Assembly: GCA_041393535.1 (NCBI GenBank)
Contig: JAWKJY010000006.1
Location: 62,001 to 126,000, forward strand
Length of the DNA: 64,000 nt
Origin: JAWKJY01 sp041393535
GTDB taxonomy: Bacteria > Actinomycetota > Thermoleophilia > Gaiellales > Gaiellaceae
Reading direction: 5' to 3'
Below the pieces are notes generated by a model. That model did no database searches and was not told the origin of the DNA. It saw nothing but the letters and a program-made list of their open reading frames with translations. How positions within the stretch are numbered: the first letter of the stretch is position 1; every line of letters begins with the position of its first letter. This document shows positions 48,716-57,371 of the stretch, in pieces. The translations under genes and the position numbers were made by a program.

Positions 48716-49762
48716 GTGGCCCTTCGTGCGCTCCTGGCCTCGCTGCTCGCCGCCGTGGTGGCCACGCCGGCAAGCCTCGCTGCGTCCGCCGACCCCGCGC
48801 CGGCCGAGCCCGTGCTCCTCTCCGAGCTCGCGTTCACCGCCCGGGCGCACGTCGGCGACCCGCTGCGCCTCTACTCGGTGCTCTCCACGGGGCTCGGGTT
48901 CCGGGAGCTCCCCACGGGACGGCACCGGCCGACCGGCACGGTCCTCGGGGGCGGCTCGACCCTCCTGTTCGGCTGCCGGCCCGGCGGGCTCTGCGTCTAC
49001 GACGAGGTGACCGGCCGCGTCCGCGCGCTCGGGATCAGGTGCGGGAGCGGCTGCGGGGTCGTCCAGGGCTACGCCGGCTTCGCCTCCAGGGCGTTCCTCG
49101 TGGTGACCACGGGCGAGCCCGTTGCTCGACTGCTCGTCATGCAGCCGGACGGCAGCGAGCGGCGCGTGCTCCTGCGCACCCGCGACCGCCTCTCCCGGCC
49201 GAGCGTGGAGGCCTGGCGGGGCGAGGAGATCGCGGTCGTCGCGACGGGCCGGCGGCAGCGGCTGCTCGTCGTGCCGACGGACGGCCCGGGCGCCCGCACG
49301 CTCGCCTCGTTCCGGCGCGCGGCCCCATTCGGCCCGACCTACGGGCCGAGCTGGTACACGGAGAGCCGCGGCACGCCGCACGTCCTGCTCCACGCCCGCG
49401 TCGCCGGCCGTCTACGGGTCGTCTCGGTCGACCCGGACGGGACGCAGCACGTGCTCGCGACCGGCCTCTACCCGGGCGGCCCGCACGCGGGCGAGCTCAT
49501 GGACGGCTCGCCCGGGCTCTCGTTCGGCTACCTGCGCGACGGGGCCGTCATCTGGCACGGGCCGCGCGACGAGGAGGTCGCGATCGCGCGCGACCCCGTC
49601 GGGCCGACCGCGTGGTTCGACCACAGCTTCATCGTCACCGTCGTCCGCGGGCAGCGCCTGGTGCTCACCTACGGGAGCGGCCCCGAGAAGGGCGGCACGC
49701 TCGCGGGCCCGTTCGCGCGCGTCGTCGACGTCGCCCGGTGGGGCGGCTCGCCGGACACGTGA
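48716..49762 (+). CDS. secreted beta-propeller-like protein
   Basis: 348 residues. Signal peptide ALRALLASLLAAVVATPASL, cleavage near AAS-ADP. The mature part has repeated four-stranded units ending in hydrophobic-D-G turns: GSTLLFGCRPGGLCVYDEVT, SRAFLVVTTGEPVARLLVMQ with PDGSERRVLL, EEIAVVATGRRQRLLVVPTD, PHVLLHARVAGRLRVVSVDP with DGTQHVL, and LSFGYLRDGAVIWHGPRDEE. Two Cys pairs (GCRPGGLC; RCGSGC) suggest disulfides. A TolB-like propeller is plausible. Function unknown. Confidence 0.6.
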   Translation: MALRALLASLLAAVVATPASLAASADPAPAEPVLLSELAFTARAHVGDPLRLYSVLSTGLGFRELPTGRHRPTGTVLGGGSTLLFGCRPGGLCVYDEVTGRVRALGIRCGSGCGVVQGYAGFASRAFLVVTTGEPVARLLVMQPDGSERRVLLRTRDRLSRPSVEAWRGEEIAVVATGRRQRLLVVPTDGPGARTLASFRRAAPFGPTYGPSWYTESRGTPHVLLHARVAGRLRVVSVDPDGTQHVLATGLYPGGPHAGELMDGSPGLSFGYLRDGAVIWHGPRDEEVAIARDPVGPTAWFDHSFIVTVVRGQRLVLTYGSGPEKGGTLAGPFARVVDVARWGGSPDT

Positions 49763-49772
49763 GCCCGCGACC

Positions 49773-49778
49773 TAGGAT
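49773..49778 (+). promoter_or_regulatory. -10 box TAGGAT of the CxxC small protein gene
   Basis: TAGGAT, 6 nt before the ATG at 49785, with no ribosome site. Confidence 0.5.
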
Positions 49779-49784
49779 GAGGCC

Positions 49785-50051
49785 ATGCCCTTCGGGCCGG
49801 ACGGGGAGATCCGGGGCTCGACGACGATCGTCGAGATCCTCCGCCGCTACCCCGACGGCTCGGCCGCACGCCTGATGAGCCGCCTCGCCTGGCCGTGCGC
49901 GCACTGCGGCGGGGCCTTCCACGAGCCGCTGACCATGGCGGCGAAGCGCCACCGGAACCCGCCGCGCGCCGTGCTCGAGGCGTTCCGCGCGCTCGACGCC
50001 GGCGGCCCGAGCGACGAGCAGGTCGCCCGCGCCGCAGCGAAGGTCGGCTAG
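49785..50051 (+). CDS. small CxxC protein (DUF1858-like)
   Basis: 88 residues. RGSTTIVEILRRYPDGSAAR, LMSRLAWPCAHCGGAFHEPL and TMAAKRHRNPPRAVLEAF. The layout (helix, CxxC, helix, basic segment) resembles DUF1858/ScdA-N-like domains, whose cysteines and His can bind iron or take part in redox chemistry. The match is weak. The gene is monocistronic with its own leaderless-type promoter. Confidence 0.5.
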   Translation: MPFGPDGEIRGSTTIVEILRRYPDGSAARLMSRLAWPCAHCGGAFHEPLTMAAKRHRNPPRAVLEAFRALDAGGPSDEQVARAAAKVG

Positions 50052-50135
50052 CCGACGTCGGCGCCGCGCTCGGCAGCGTGGCGAAGATCACCGGGACGGC
50101 GATCGCGGTGGCCGGCGCCTCGGTTGCGCGGCTGG

Positions 50136-50552
50136 CTAGCGGCCGAGCAGCTTCCCGAGCCCGCCGAGGGCGTCGTCGAGCTTCGAGTCGTCCGGCACCG
50201 CGCCATCGGGCGTGACCCGGTCGACCGCGTCCGGGAGGACCTTCGCGAGCTGGCTCGCGACCCTGTCCGACGGGATGCCGAGCTTCGCGGCGATGTCGGC
50301 GATCTGCCCCTGCCCGAGCACCTTCTGGAGCTGCTCCGGCGAGATCGGCAGGTTCGACCCCTTGGAGACCCACGACTGGCCGACGTCGCCGAGGCCGTGC
50401 TTCTCCATCGCGCCGAGCAGGCCGCCGAGGCCGCCGAGCGCGCCGGCGCTGCCGAGCAGGCTCGGGAGCAGCGCGAGCAGGGCCGCCTGGCCGCCGCCGG
50501 CGCCGCCGCCCTTGCCGAGGAGCTTCTGGATCAGCTGCATGAGCACGTTCAC
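50136..50552 (-). CDS. YidB-family protein (DUF937)
   Basis: 138 residues. Gly/Leu-rich start MNVLMQLIQKLLGKGGGAGG, then LALLPSLLGSAGALGGLGGL, EKHGLGDVGQSWVSKGSNLP and ISPEQLQKVLGQGQIADIAA, then KLGIPSDRVASQLAKVLPDA and DDALGGLGKLLGR. The GLGDVxxSWV and SPEQLQxVLG motifs define the YidB family, a small cytoplasmic protein of unknown role. The start has GGAGG upstream (AGGAGGCCGACG). Length is typical. Confidence 0.85.
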   Translation of the reverse strand: MNVLMQLIQKLLGKGGGAGGGQAALLALLPSLLGSAGALGGLGGLLGAMEKHGLGDVGQSWVSKGSNLPISPEQLQKVLGQGQIADIAAKLGIPSDRVASQLAKVLPDAVDRVTPDGAVPDDSKLDDALGGLGKLLGR

Positions 50553-50612
50553 GTCGGCCTCCTCCCAGGGGTGCGCCAGCTCTCTGGCCGCGCCGATCCT
50601 ACAGGGCCGGCG

Positions 50613-51458
50613 TCACGGCGCGGACGCGCCGCCCGGCCCGACGACGAGGCGCCCGACGAACTGCGCCGTGAGCGAGCCCGATCGGAACGGCTCCGGCGCG
50701 ATCTCCGCCTCGGCGTAGCCGGCGCCGCGGACAGCTGCGAGCACGCGCTCGCGCTCGGCGTCGTCCGCGATGCGGCCGAGTTCGTCGATCGCGAGCTCGA
50801 CCCGCCCGAGCGCCCCGAGGTGGCGCACGCGCAAGACGCCGTAGCCGAGGGCGCGGAGCGCCCGCTCCGCCCGGTCGACCTGCGCGAGCGTCGCCGGGTC
50901 GACCGGCGTCCCGTGCGGCACCCGCGAGGCGAGGCAGGGCGAGGCCGGCTTGGCCGCGCTCGGCACGGCGAGGGCCGCCGCCAGCGCACGCACCTCCTCC
51001 TTGCCCACCGACGCCTCGACGAGCGGGTGGACGACGCCGTGCTCGGCCGCCGCGACGAGCCCGGGCCGCCAGTCGCCGAGGTCGTCCGCGTTCGCGCCGG
51101 AGAGGACGGCCGCGAGGCCGCGCGTCGCCGCCAGCGCGCCGAGCCGGTCGTACAGCTCCGACTTGCAGTGGTAGCAGCGGTCCGGCCCGTTCGCGCGGTA
51201 GCCGGCCCGCTCGAGCTCGGCCGTCGTGATCGTCTCGTGCCGGATCCCGATCGCGGCCGCGACGTCCCGCGCGGCGTCGAGCTCGCCGGTCGCGAGCGCG
51301 GGCGAGACCGCCGTGACCGCGAGCGCGCGCTCGCCGAGCGCGCGCTCGGCCAGGGCGGCGACGAGCGACGAGTCGACGCCGCCGGAGAAGGCGACCAGCG
51401 CGCTGCCGAGGTCGGCGATCCGCGCCTCGAGCCCCGCGATCCGCTCGGCCGTCGTCAC
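50613..51458 (-). CDS. larE: LarE, ATP-dependent sacrificial sulfur transferase of the nickel-pincer cofactor
   Basis: 281 residues from a GTG overlapping the larC stop. PP-loop SGGVDSS at residues 25-31, AVTAVSPALATGELDAARDV, ERAGYRANGPDRCYHCKSEL, LSGANADDLGDWRPGLVAA and the sulfur-donor Cys175 in KPASPCLASRVPHGTPVDP, matching Cys176 of Lactobacillus LarE. LarE adenylates the carboxylates of the nicotinate-derived precursor and donates sulfur from its own cysteine. Last gene of larB-larC-larE. Confidence 0.92.
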   Translation of the reverse strand: MTTAERIAGLEARIADLGSALVAFSGGVDSSLVAALAERALGERALAVTAVSPALATGELDAARDVAAAIGIRHETITTAELERAGYRANGPDRCYHCKSELYDRLGALAATRGLAAVLSGANADDLGDWRPGLVAAAEHGVVHPLVEASVGKEEVRALAAALAVPSAAKPASPCLASRVPHGTPVDPATLAQVDRAERALRALGYGVLRVRHLGALGRVELAIDELGRIADDAERERVLAAVRGAGYAEAEIAPEPFRSGSLTAQFVGRLVVGPGGASAP

Positions 51459-52621
51459 GCGCGGGTCGCCGCCGCGAGGGCCTCCGCCCAGATCGTCTTG
51501 ACCGGGCGGCCCGAGGCCCGGGCCAGCGCCGCGCAGTCGTCGTGCTCCGGCGCGACGTTGACGACGCGCCCGTCGAGCCGGGCGAGCTTCACGCGCACGC
51601 TGCCGCCCGCCACCCGGACGACCTGCACCTCGCGGTCGAGCTCCCAGCGCCGGAGCCGCTGGACGCGCAGGCCGAGGGCGCTCGTCTCCTCGAGGATCGC
51701 GCCCGCCACGTCGGCCTCCCGGTCCGGCCGGCAGAGGGCCGAGAGGACGAGCCCCGGCCGGCCCTTCTTCATCAGGACGGGCGTCGTCCAGACGTCGAGG
51801 GCGCCCGCTGCGAAGCAGCGCTCGACCGCGTCGGGGACGAGCTCGGGCACGAGGTCGTCGAGGTTCGTCTCGAGCAGGAGCACCTCCCCGGCGGGGGCTT
51901 CGAGCGGCTCGCCGATCAGCACGCGGACGACGTTCGGGCGCTCCGGCGGGTCGTCCGTCCCCGCGCCGTAGCCGGCGGCGTCGAGACGCAGCGGCGGCAG
52001 GTCGCCCCACGTGTCGGCGAGCGTCGCGGCCAGGGCGGCGCCGGTCGGCGTGACCAGCTCCTTGCCGCCGCCGACGCCCTGGAGGTGCGCGCCGCGCAGG
52101 AGCGCGACCGTCGCCGGGGCGGGCACGGGGAGCATCCCGTGCGCGGCGCGGACGAGCCCGCGCGTGAACGGGAGTGGCGAGCACGCGACGCGGTCGATGC
52201 CGAGGTCCTCGAGCAGGAGCCCGGCGCCGCACACGTCGACGAGCGTGTCGACGCCGCCGATCTCGTGGAAGTGGACGTGCTCGACGTCCACGTCGTGGAT
52301 CCGCGCCTCGGCCTCGGCCAGACGCCCGAGCGCCGCGAGCGCGCGCTCGCGCGCACGGTCGGGGAGCGGCGCGCCCTCGATGATCTCGCGCATGCGGCGC
52401 CACGTGCGCGGCGGCGGCGAGGGCGGCGGGACGACGTCGACGTGGAGCGCCGGGACGCCGTTGCGCTCGACGCGGGTGACGACGATGCCGACCTCACCGA
52501 GGCCGAGCTGGCCCGGCAGCGCGCGGAGCCGCTCCTCGCTCGCGCCCGCGTCGAGGAGCGCCGCGAGCAGCATGTCGCCTGCGAGCCCGCCGACGCAGTC
52601 GAGGTAGGCGAGGCGGGTCAT
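51455..52621 (-). CDS. larC: LarC, nickel insertion protein of the nickel-pincer cofactor
   Basis: 388 residues. It opens MTRLAYLDCVGGLAGDMLLA, then LLDAGASEERLRALPGQLGL, VDVEHVHFHEIGGVDTLVDV, HGMLPVPAPATVALLRGAHL, ELVTPTGAALAATLADTWGD and LLLETNLDDLVPELVPDAVE. LarC uses CTP to insert nickel into the pincer. The two LarC segments (LarC1 and LarC2), split by frameshifting in L. plantarum, are in one continuous frame here. It lies 55 nt behind larB. Confidence 0.93.
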   Translation of the reverse strand: MTRLAYLDCVGGLAGDMLLAALLDAGASEERLRALPGQLGLGEVGIVVTRVERNGVPALHVDVVPPPSPPPRTWRRMREIIEGAPLPDRARERALAALGRLAEAEARIHDVDVEHVHFHEIGGVDTLVDVCGAGLLLEDLGIDRVACSPLPFTRGLVRAAHGMLPVPAPATVALLRGAHLQGVGGGKELVTPTGAALAATLADTWGDLPPLRLDAAGYGAGTDDPPERPNVVRVLIGEPLEAPAGEVLLLETNLDDLVPELVPDAVERCFAAGALDVWTTPVLMKKGRPGLVLSALCRPDREADVAGAILEETSALGLRVQRLRRWELDREVQVVRVAGGSVRVKLARLDGRVVNVAPEHDDCAALARASGRPVKTIWAEALAAATRA

Positions 52622-52676
52622 CGTCGCGCCTCGCCGTGCCGATCGGTGGCCGTTCCGGACGGGTGTGGAGAAGGAT

Positions 52677-53558
52677 TCACGATGTCGGCGCCCTTCCGTT
52701 CGCCTCCCGTGACGGGTCGGCGAGTAGCGTTCGCAGCGGGTGGCGGGGGGAGACTTCCCCTCCCAGGGCGGGGCCGTGTGTGTCGCGCGCGCGGGGCTCG
52801 ACGGCGGCGGCGCGGGCGATCCGCGCGGCGATCGTGCCGGCGCCGAGGCCGTCGTCGATCCCGACGACCGCGAGGCCGGCGGCGCACGAGGTCAGCATCG
52901 CGTGCAGCGCCGTCTCGCCGCCGCGGGCGGAGCCGTAGCCGACGCTCGTCGGCACGCCGATCACGGGCGCCGCGACGAGCCCGCCGACGACGCTCGCGAG
53001 AGCCCCGTCCATCCCCGCGACGACGACGACGCAGTCGGCGCGGACGAGATCCGGGACGACCGACGCGAGCCGGTGCAGGCCGGCGACGCCGCAGTCCTCG
53101 TGCACGACGACGTCCGCGCCGAGGAGCTCCGCTCGGATCCGCGCCTCGTGCAGCGCCGGCCCGTCGGACGTGCCGGCGGAGACGAGCGCGACGAGGCCGC
53201 GCGGCTCGGGCAGCTCGCGCGCCAGCCAGGTCGCGCGGGCGCAGGCGTCCTCGCGCGCCTCCGGGAACGCCTCCCGCACGGCCGCGCGCATCGGCTCGTC
53301 CGCGCGCGTCACGAGCACGCTGCCCGCGCCGCCCTCGACCAACGCCCGCACGATCGCGACGACCTGCGCCGCCGTCTTGCCCGCGCCGAGCACGGCCTCG
53401 GGCGCGCCCTGGCGCAGCTCGCGCTGCAGGTCGAGGCGGGCGAAGCCGAGCTCGGCGAGCCCGGCCGCGGCGATCCGGTCGGCCGCCTCGTCCGGGTCGA
53501 GGTCGCCGCGAGCGACCGCCTCGAGCAGCGCCGCGAGCTGGCTCCGGGTGGCAGCCAC
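52677..53558 (-). CDS. larB: LarB, NaAD carboxylase/hydrolase of the nickel-pincer cofactor
   Basis: 293 residues from the GTG at 53558. N-terminal helical part SQLAALLEAVARGDLDPDEA, then FARLDLQRELRQGAPEAVLG, AGKTAAQVVAIVRALVEGGA, the PurE-like core LVALVSAGTSDGPALHEARI, VHEDCGVAGLHRLASVVPDL, VVVVAGMDGALASVVGGLVA and APVIGVPTSVGYGSARGGET. It carboxylates nicotinate adenine dinucleotide and splits off AMP, the first step of pincer synthesis. First gene of the operon. The C-terminal 40 residues are a variable tail. Confidence 0.92.
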   Translation of the reverse strand: MAATRSQLAALLEAVARGDLDPDEAADRIAAAGLAELGFARLDLQRELRQGAPEAVLGAGKTAAQVVAIVRALVEGGAGSVLVTRADEPMRAAVREAFPEAREDACARATWLARELPEPRGLVALVSAGTSDGPALHEARIRAELLGADVVVHEDCGVAGLHRLASVVPDLVRADCVVVVAGMDGALASVVGGLVAAPVIGVPTSVGYGSARGGETALHAMLTSCAAGLAVVGIDDGLGAGTIAARIARAAAVEPRARDTHGPALGGEVSPRHPLRTLLADPSREANGRAPTS

Positions 53559-53564
53559 AGGGCG

Positions 53565-53570
53565 ATTATG
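53565..53570 (-). promoter_or_regulatory. -10 box CATAAT of the larBCE operon
   Basis: CATAAT on the minus strand, 6 nt before the GTG at 53558: one of the most A/T-rich spots in the window. It diverges from the box at 53639. Confidence 0.5.
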
Positions 53571-53638
53571 CCCGCCCGCCGCCCGGGCGACGCGACGGGA
53601 CGCGCACCGGTCGTCCCGCCGCTCGTCCGAGCGGTCGC

Positions 53639-53644
53639 TAGGGT
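53639..53644 (+). promoter_or_regulatory. -10 box TAGGGT of the molybdenum hydroxylase operon
   Basis: TAGGGT, 6 nt before the GTG at 53651, with no ribosome site. The intergenic space to larB is only 92 bp. Confidence 0.45.
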
Positions 53645-53650
53645 GCTCCC

Positions 53651-56035
53651 GTGAGCACCACGGACGCAGCCGGCCCGTGGGTCGGGCGCCCACTCCCGCG
53701 CGTCGAGGACGAGGCGCTGCTGCGCGGCGCCGGACGCTACCTCGACGACCTCGACCCGGCCCCGCACGCGTGCCACGCGGCGATCCTCCGCTCGCCCTTC
53801 GCGCACGCCCGGATCGCGTCGATCGACGCCTCGGCCGCGCTCGCCGTGCCGGGGGTCGTCGGCGTCGTCACCGGGGAGGACGTCGCGGCGCTGTCCCGCC
53901 CCTTCCCGGCGGCCGTGCCGTCCTCGATCCCGATGCACGCCGCCGCCGTCGAGACGGTGCGCTACGTGGGCGAGCCCGTCGCGGTCGTGGTCGCGCGCGA
54001 CCGCTACGTCGCCGAGGACGCGCTCGAGCTGATCGACGTCGAGTACGAGCCGCTCGACCCGGTGGTCGAGATCGGCGCGGCCGTGAGCGACCCGGCGCTC
54101 GTCGCCTCCGACCGGAGCTTCGCCTTCGGCGACCCCGACGCCGCGCTCGCCGGCGCGCACCTGGTCGTCCGCGAGCGCTTCCGCTTCCCGCGCTGGACGG
54201 CCACGCCGATCGAGTGCTTCGCCGTGGTGGCGCGGTGGGACGAGGCGACCGGCGGCCTGACGGCGTGGGCGAACTTCCAGGGCCCCTTCACGCTGCACGG
54301 CGTCGCCGCCGGCGCGCTCGGCCTGCCCGGCTCGAAGCTCCGCCTGCTCACGCCGCCGGACTCGGGCGGCAGCTTCGGCCTCAAGGCCGGCGTCTACGCC
54401 TACGTCGTCCTGCTCGGGATCGCGTCGCGGCGGCTCGGGGTCCCCGTCCGCTGGATCGAGGACCGGCTCGAGCACCTGGCCGCGGCGGGCGGCGCCACCG
54501 GCCGCGACGTGGGCGTCGAGGCGGCGTTCTCGGCCGACGGCGAGCTGCTCGCGCTCCGCTACGACACGATCGAGGACGTCGGGGCGTACGTCCGCGCGCC
54601 GGAGCCGGCGACGACGTACCGGATGCACGGGTCGCTCTCCGGGGCGTACCGCGTGCAGCACGTGGCGGCGCGGAACCGGATCGCGCTGACGAACACGCTG
54701 CCGAGCGGGCTCAACCGCGGCTTCGGCGGCCCGCAGCTCTACTACGGGCTCGAGCGGACGATGGCGATCGCGGCGCGCCGGCTCGGGCTCGACCCGGCCG
54801 AGCTCGCGCGCCGGAACCTGGTCGGGCCGGAGGCGATGCCCTACCGGACGCCGTCGGGCGGCCTCTACGACTCGGGCGACTACCCGCGCTGCCTCGACGA
54901 GGCGCTCGCGCTCGCGCGCTACGACGAGCGCCGCGCCGAGCAGGCGCTCGCCCGGGCGGAGGGGCGGCTCGTCGGGATCGGGCTCGCGTGCGTCGTCGAG
55001 CCGTCGATCTCGAACATGGGCTACATCACGCTGACCGAGACGGCCGAGGAGCGCGCCGCCGGCCTGCCGAAGTCCGGGAACGCCGAGGGCGCCGTGGTCG
55101 CGATGTCACCGCTCGGCGGGATCACCGTGCGACTCTCGACGACGCCGCAGGGCCAGGGCCACCGGACCGTCGCAGCCCAGGTCGTCGCCGACCGGCTCGG
55201 CGTCACGCCGTCCGAGGTCGAGGTGCACGGCGAGCTCGACACGGCGACGAGCCCGTGGACCGTAGCGTCCGGCGCGTACTCCTCGCGCTTCGCCGGCATG
55301 GGCGCCGCGGCCGTCGACCGGGCCGCCGGGGTGCTGGGCGCGAAGCTGCGGACGATCGCTGCGCACCTGCTCGAGTGCGCGGCCGACGACGTCGAGCTGT
55401 GCCGCGGCAAGGCGTCCGTGGTCGGCCAGGCCGACCGCAGCGTCTCGCTGCGGCGGCTCGCCGGCCTCGCGCACTGGAACCCGGAGTCGCTGCCCGAGGG
55501 GATGGAGCCGGGGCTCTACGCGACGGCGTACGTCGCCGCGCCGAACCTCGACCCGCCGGATGCGCAGGACCGGGTCGCCTCGTCGGCCGCGCACGGCGTC
55601 ATCGTCGACGTCTGCGTCGTCGAGGTCGAGCGCGAGACCGGCCGCGTCCACGTGCGGGAGTACGCGACCGTGCACGACGCGGGCCGACTGCTCAACCCGC
55701 TGCTCGTCGAGGGCCAGGTGCACGGCGGCTTCGTCCACGGGCTCGCGCCCGCGCTGCTCGAGCGGCTCGCCTGGGACGAGGACGGGAACCTGCTGACCGG
55801 CTCGCTCATGGACTACCTCTGCGTCACCGCGCCCGAGGCGCCGCCGCTCGCGTCGAGGCACCTCGAGACGCCGTCGCCGTTCACCGCGCTCGGCGCGAAG
55901 GGGCTCGGCGAGGGCAACACGATGTCGGTGCCGGCCGCGCTCGCGAACGCGGTCGCCGACGCGCTCGGCGTCGAGCACGTCGAGCTGCCGCTGACGCCGC
56001 CGCGCGTCTGGGAGCTGCTGGAGGGGCGGACGTGA
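53651..56035 (+). CDS. xanthine-oxidase-family molybdopterin subunit (large subunit)
   Basis: 794 residues. GRPLPRVEDEALLRGAGRYL, HAAILRSPFAHARIASIDAS, RYVGEPVAVVVARDRYVAED, NFQGPFTLHGVAAGALGLPG and TPPDSGGSFGLKAGVYAYVV. Then TLPSGLNRGFGGPQLYYGLE, VRLSTTPQGQGHRTVAAQVV and the active-site Glu in TALGAKGLGEGNTMSVPAAL. The CO-dehydrogenase motif AYxCSFR is absent, so it is not a form-I CoxL. It hydroxylates an aromatic, N-heterocyclic or CoA-thioester substrate using molybdenum-cytosine-dinucleotide. The downstream ligase and hydratase suggest a CoA-ester route. Confidence 0.9.
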   Translation: MSTTDAAGPWVGRPLPRVEDEALLRGAGRYLDDLDPAPHACHAAILRSPFAHARIASIDASAALAVPGVVGVVTGEDVAALSRPFPAAVPSSIPMHAAAVETVRYVGEPVAVVVARDRYVAEDALELIDVEYEPLDPVVEIGAAVSDPALVASDRSFAFGDPDAALAGAHLVVRERFRFPRWTATPIECFAVVARWDEATGGLTAWANFQGPFTLHGVAAGALGLPGSKLRLLTPPDSGGSFGLKAGVYAYVVLLGIASRRLGVPVRWIEDRLEHLAAAGGATGRDVGVEAAFSADGELLALRYDTIEDVGAYVRAPEPATTYRMHGSLSGAYRVQHVAARNRIALTNTLPSGLNRGFGGPQLYYGLERTMAIAARRLGLDPAELARRNLVGPEAMPYRTPSGGLYDSGDYPRCLDEALALARYDERRAEQALARAEGRLVGIGLACVVEPSISNMGYITLTETAEERAAGLPKSGNAEGAVVAMSPLGGITVRLSTTPQGQGHRTVAAQVVADRLGVTPSEVEVHGELDTATSPWTVASGAYSSRFAGMGAAAVDRAAGVLGAKLRTIAAHLLECAADDVELCRGKASVVGQADRSVSLRRLAGLAHWNPESLPEGMEPGLYATAYVAAPNLDPPDAQDRVASSAAHGVIVDVCVVEVERETGRVHVREYATVHDAGRLLNPLLVEGQVHGGFVHGLAPALLERLAWDEDGNLLTGSLMDYLCVTAPEAPPLASRHLETPSPFTALGAKGLGEGNTMSVPAALANAVADALGVEHVELPLTPPRVWELLEGRT

Positions 56036-56898
56036 AGCCGCCACCGCTCGACTACGCCCGTCCCGAAACCGTCGAGGAGGCGGTGGCGACGCTCGCCGAG
56101 CACGGGGACGAGGCCAAGGTGCTCGCCGGCGGCCAGAGCCTGATGCCGCTGCTCGCGATGCGCTTCGCGCGGCCGGCCGTCCTCGTCGACGTCAACCGCG
56201 TCGCCGGGCTCGACGCGATCGCCGAGGCGGATGGCACGCTGCGCGTCGGCGCCGTCGTGCGCCAGAACGACCTCGCCGCGAGCGCGCTCGCGCGCCGCGC
56301 CGTCCCGCTCGCGACGCGCGCGATCCCGTGGATCGGCCACTTCGTCACGCGCAACCGCGGCACCGTCGGCGGCTCGATCGCGCACGCGGACGCGCGCGGG
56401 GAGCTGCCGCTCGCGCTCGCGGCGCTCGACGGACGGGCGATCGTCGCGTCCACGCGCGGCCGCCGCGAGCTGACCGCCGGGGAGCTCTTCGTCACGCACT
56501 TCACGACCTCGCTCGAGCCGGACGAGCTGCTCGTCGAGACCGTCTGGCCCGTCGCCGGCCCCGGCTGGGGCTTCGCCTTCGAGGAGCTGGCCCAGCGCGC
56601 CGGCGACTACGCGCTCGGCATGGTCGCGGTCGCGCTGCGCGCCGACGGCGGCCGGGTCGCAGGAGCGCGCGTCGCCGTCGGCGCCGCGGTCGACCGGCCC
56701 GCGCGGCTCGCCGCGGCCGAGGCTGCGCTCGCCGGCCGCGCCGTCGACGACGAGGCCTCCCGCGAGGCCGGCGCCGCCGCCGCCGCGGCCGTCGACCCCC
56801 CGGACGACCTGCACGCGTCGGGGCGCTACCGGCGCCACCTCGTCGGCCTGCTCGTCGAGCGGGCCGTGCTCGCCGCCTGGCGGGAGGCGGCCGCGTGA
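56032..56898 (+). CDS. FAD-binding subunit of the molybdenum hydroxylase (CoxM-like)
   Basis: 288 residues from a GTG overlapping the large-subunit stop (GTGA). FAD motifs EAKVLAGGQSLMPLLAMRFA and NRGTVGGSIAHADARGELPL, then ELTAGELFVTHFTTSLEPDE and RAGDYALGMVAVALRADGGR. It passes electrons from the 2Fe-2S centres to the acceptor. It lacks the 4Fe-4S-binding insertion of 4-hydroxybenzoyl-CoA reductase, which argues against that enzyme. Confidence 0.92.
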   Translation: MKPPPLDYARPETVEEAVATLAEHGDEAKVLAGGQSLMPLLAMRFARPAVLVDVNRVAGLDAIAEADGTLRVGAVVRQNDLAASALARRAVPLATRAIPWIGHFVTRNRGTVGGSIAHADARGELPLALAALDGRAIVASTRGRRELTAGELFVTHFTTSLEPDELLVETVWPVAGPGWGFAFEELAQRAGDYALGMVAVALRADGGRVAGARVAVGAAVDRPARLAAAEAALAGRAVDDEASREAGAAAAAAVDPPDDLHASGRYRRHLVGLLVERAVLAAWREAAA

Positions 56899-57371
56899 TC
56901 GAGATCGCCCTGACCGTGAACGGCCGCGCCGTGCGGGAGGCGGTCGAGCCGCGGCTCACGCTCTCGGACTTCCTCCGCCACCGGCTCGGCCTGACGGGGA
57001 CGCACGTCGGCTGCGAGCACGGCGTCTGCGGCTCGTGCACCGTGCTGCTCGACGGGGCCGCCGTGCGCTCCTGCCTCCTGCTCGCCGTCCAGGCGGACGG
57101 GCTCGAGGTGCGGACGGTCGAGAGCCTGGCGACGGGCGAGGCGCTCCACCCGCTGCAGCAGGCGTTCCACGAGCACCACGCGCTCCAGTGCGGCTTCTGC
57201 ACGCCGGGGATCCTGATGGCCGCGGTCGACTACCTCGGTCGCGAGCCCGACCCGACCCGGGAGGAGATCGCGGACATGCTCTCCGGCCACCTCTGCCGCT
57301 GCACCGGCTACGCGCCGATCGTCGAGGCGATCCACGACGCGGCGGGCCGCCTGCGCGGGGGCGCGGCGTGA
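56895..57371 (+). CDS. 2Fe-2S subunit of the molybdenum hydroxylase (CoxS-like)
   Basis: 158 residues from a GTG overlapping the FAD subunit stop. Plant-type cluster Cys40, Cys45, Cys48 and Cys60 (THVGCEHGVCGSCTVLLDGA). Second cluster Cys99, Cys102, Cys134, Cys136 (LQCGFCTPGILMAA; SGHLCRCTGYAPIVEAIHDA). All ligands are present and length is normal. It relays electrons from the molybdenum site to FAD. Confidence 0.95.
   Translation: MIEIALTVNGRAVREAVEPRLTLSDFLRHRLGLTGTHVGCEHGVCGSCTVLLDGAAVRSCLLLAVQADGLEVRTVESLATGEALHPLQQAFHEHHALQCGFCTPGILMAAVDYLGREPDPTREEIADMLSGHLCRCTGYAPIVEAIHDAAGRLRGGAA

Noticed and set aside
53651..57371. Aerobic CO dehydrogenase (CoxLMS)
   Set aside because: Gene set looks similar, but the AYxCSFR active-site motif is absent, so the substrate is left open.
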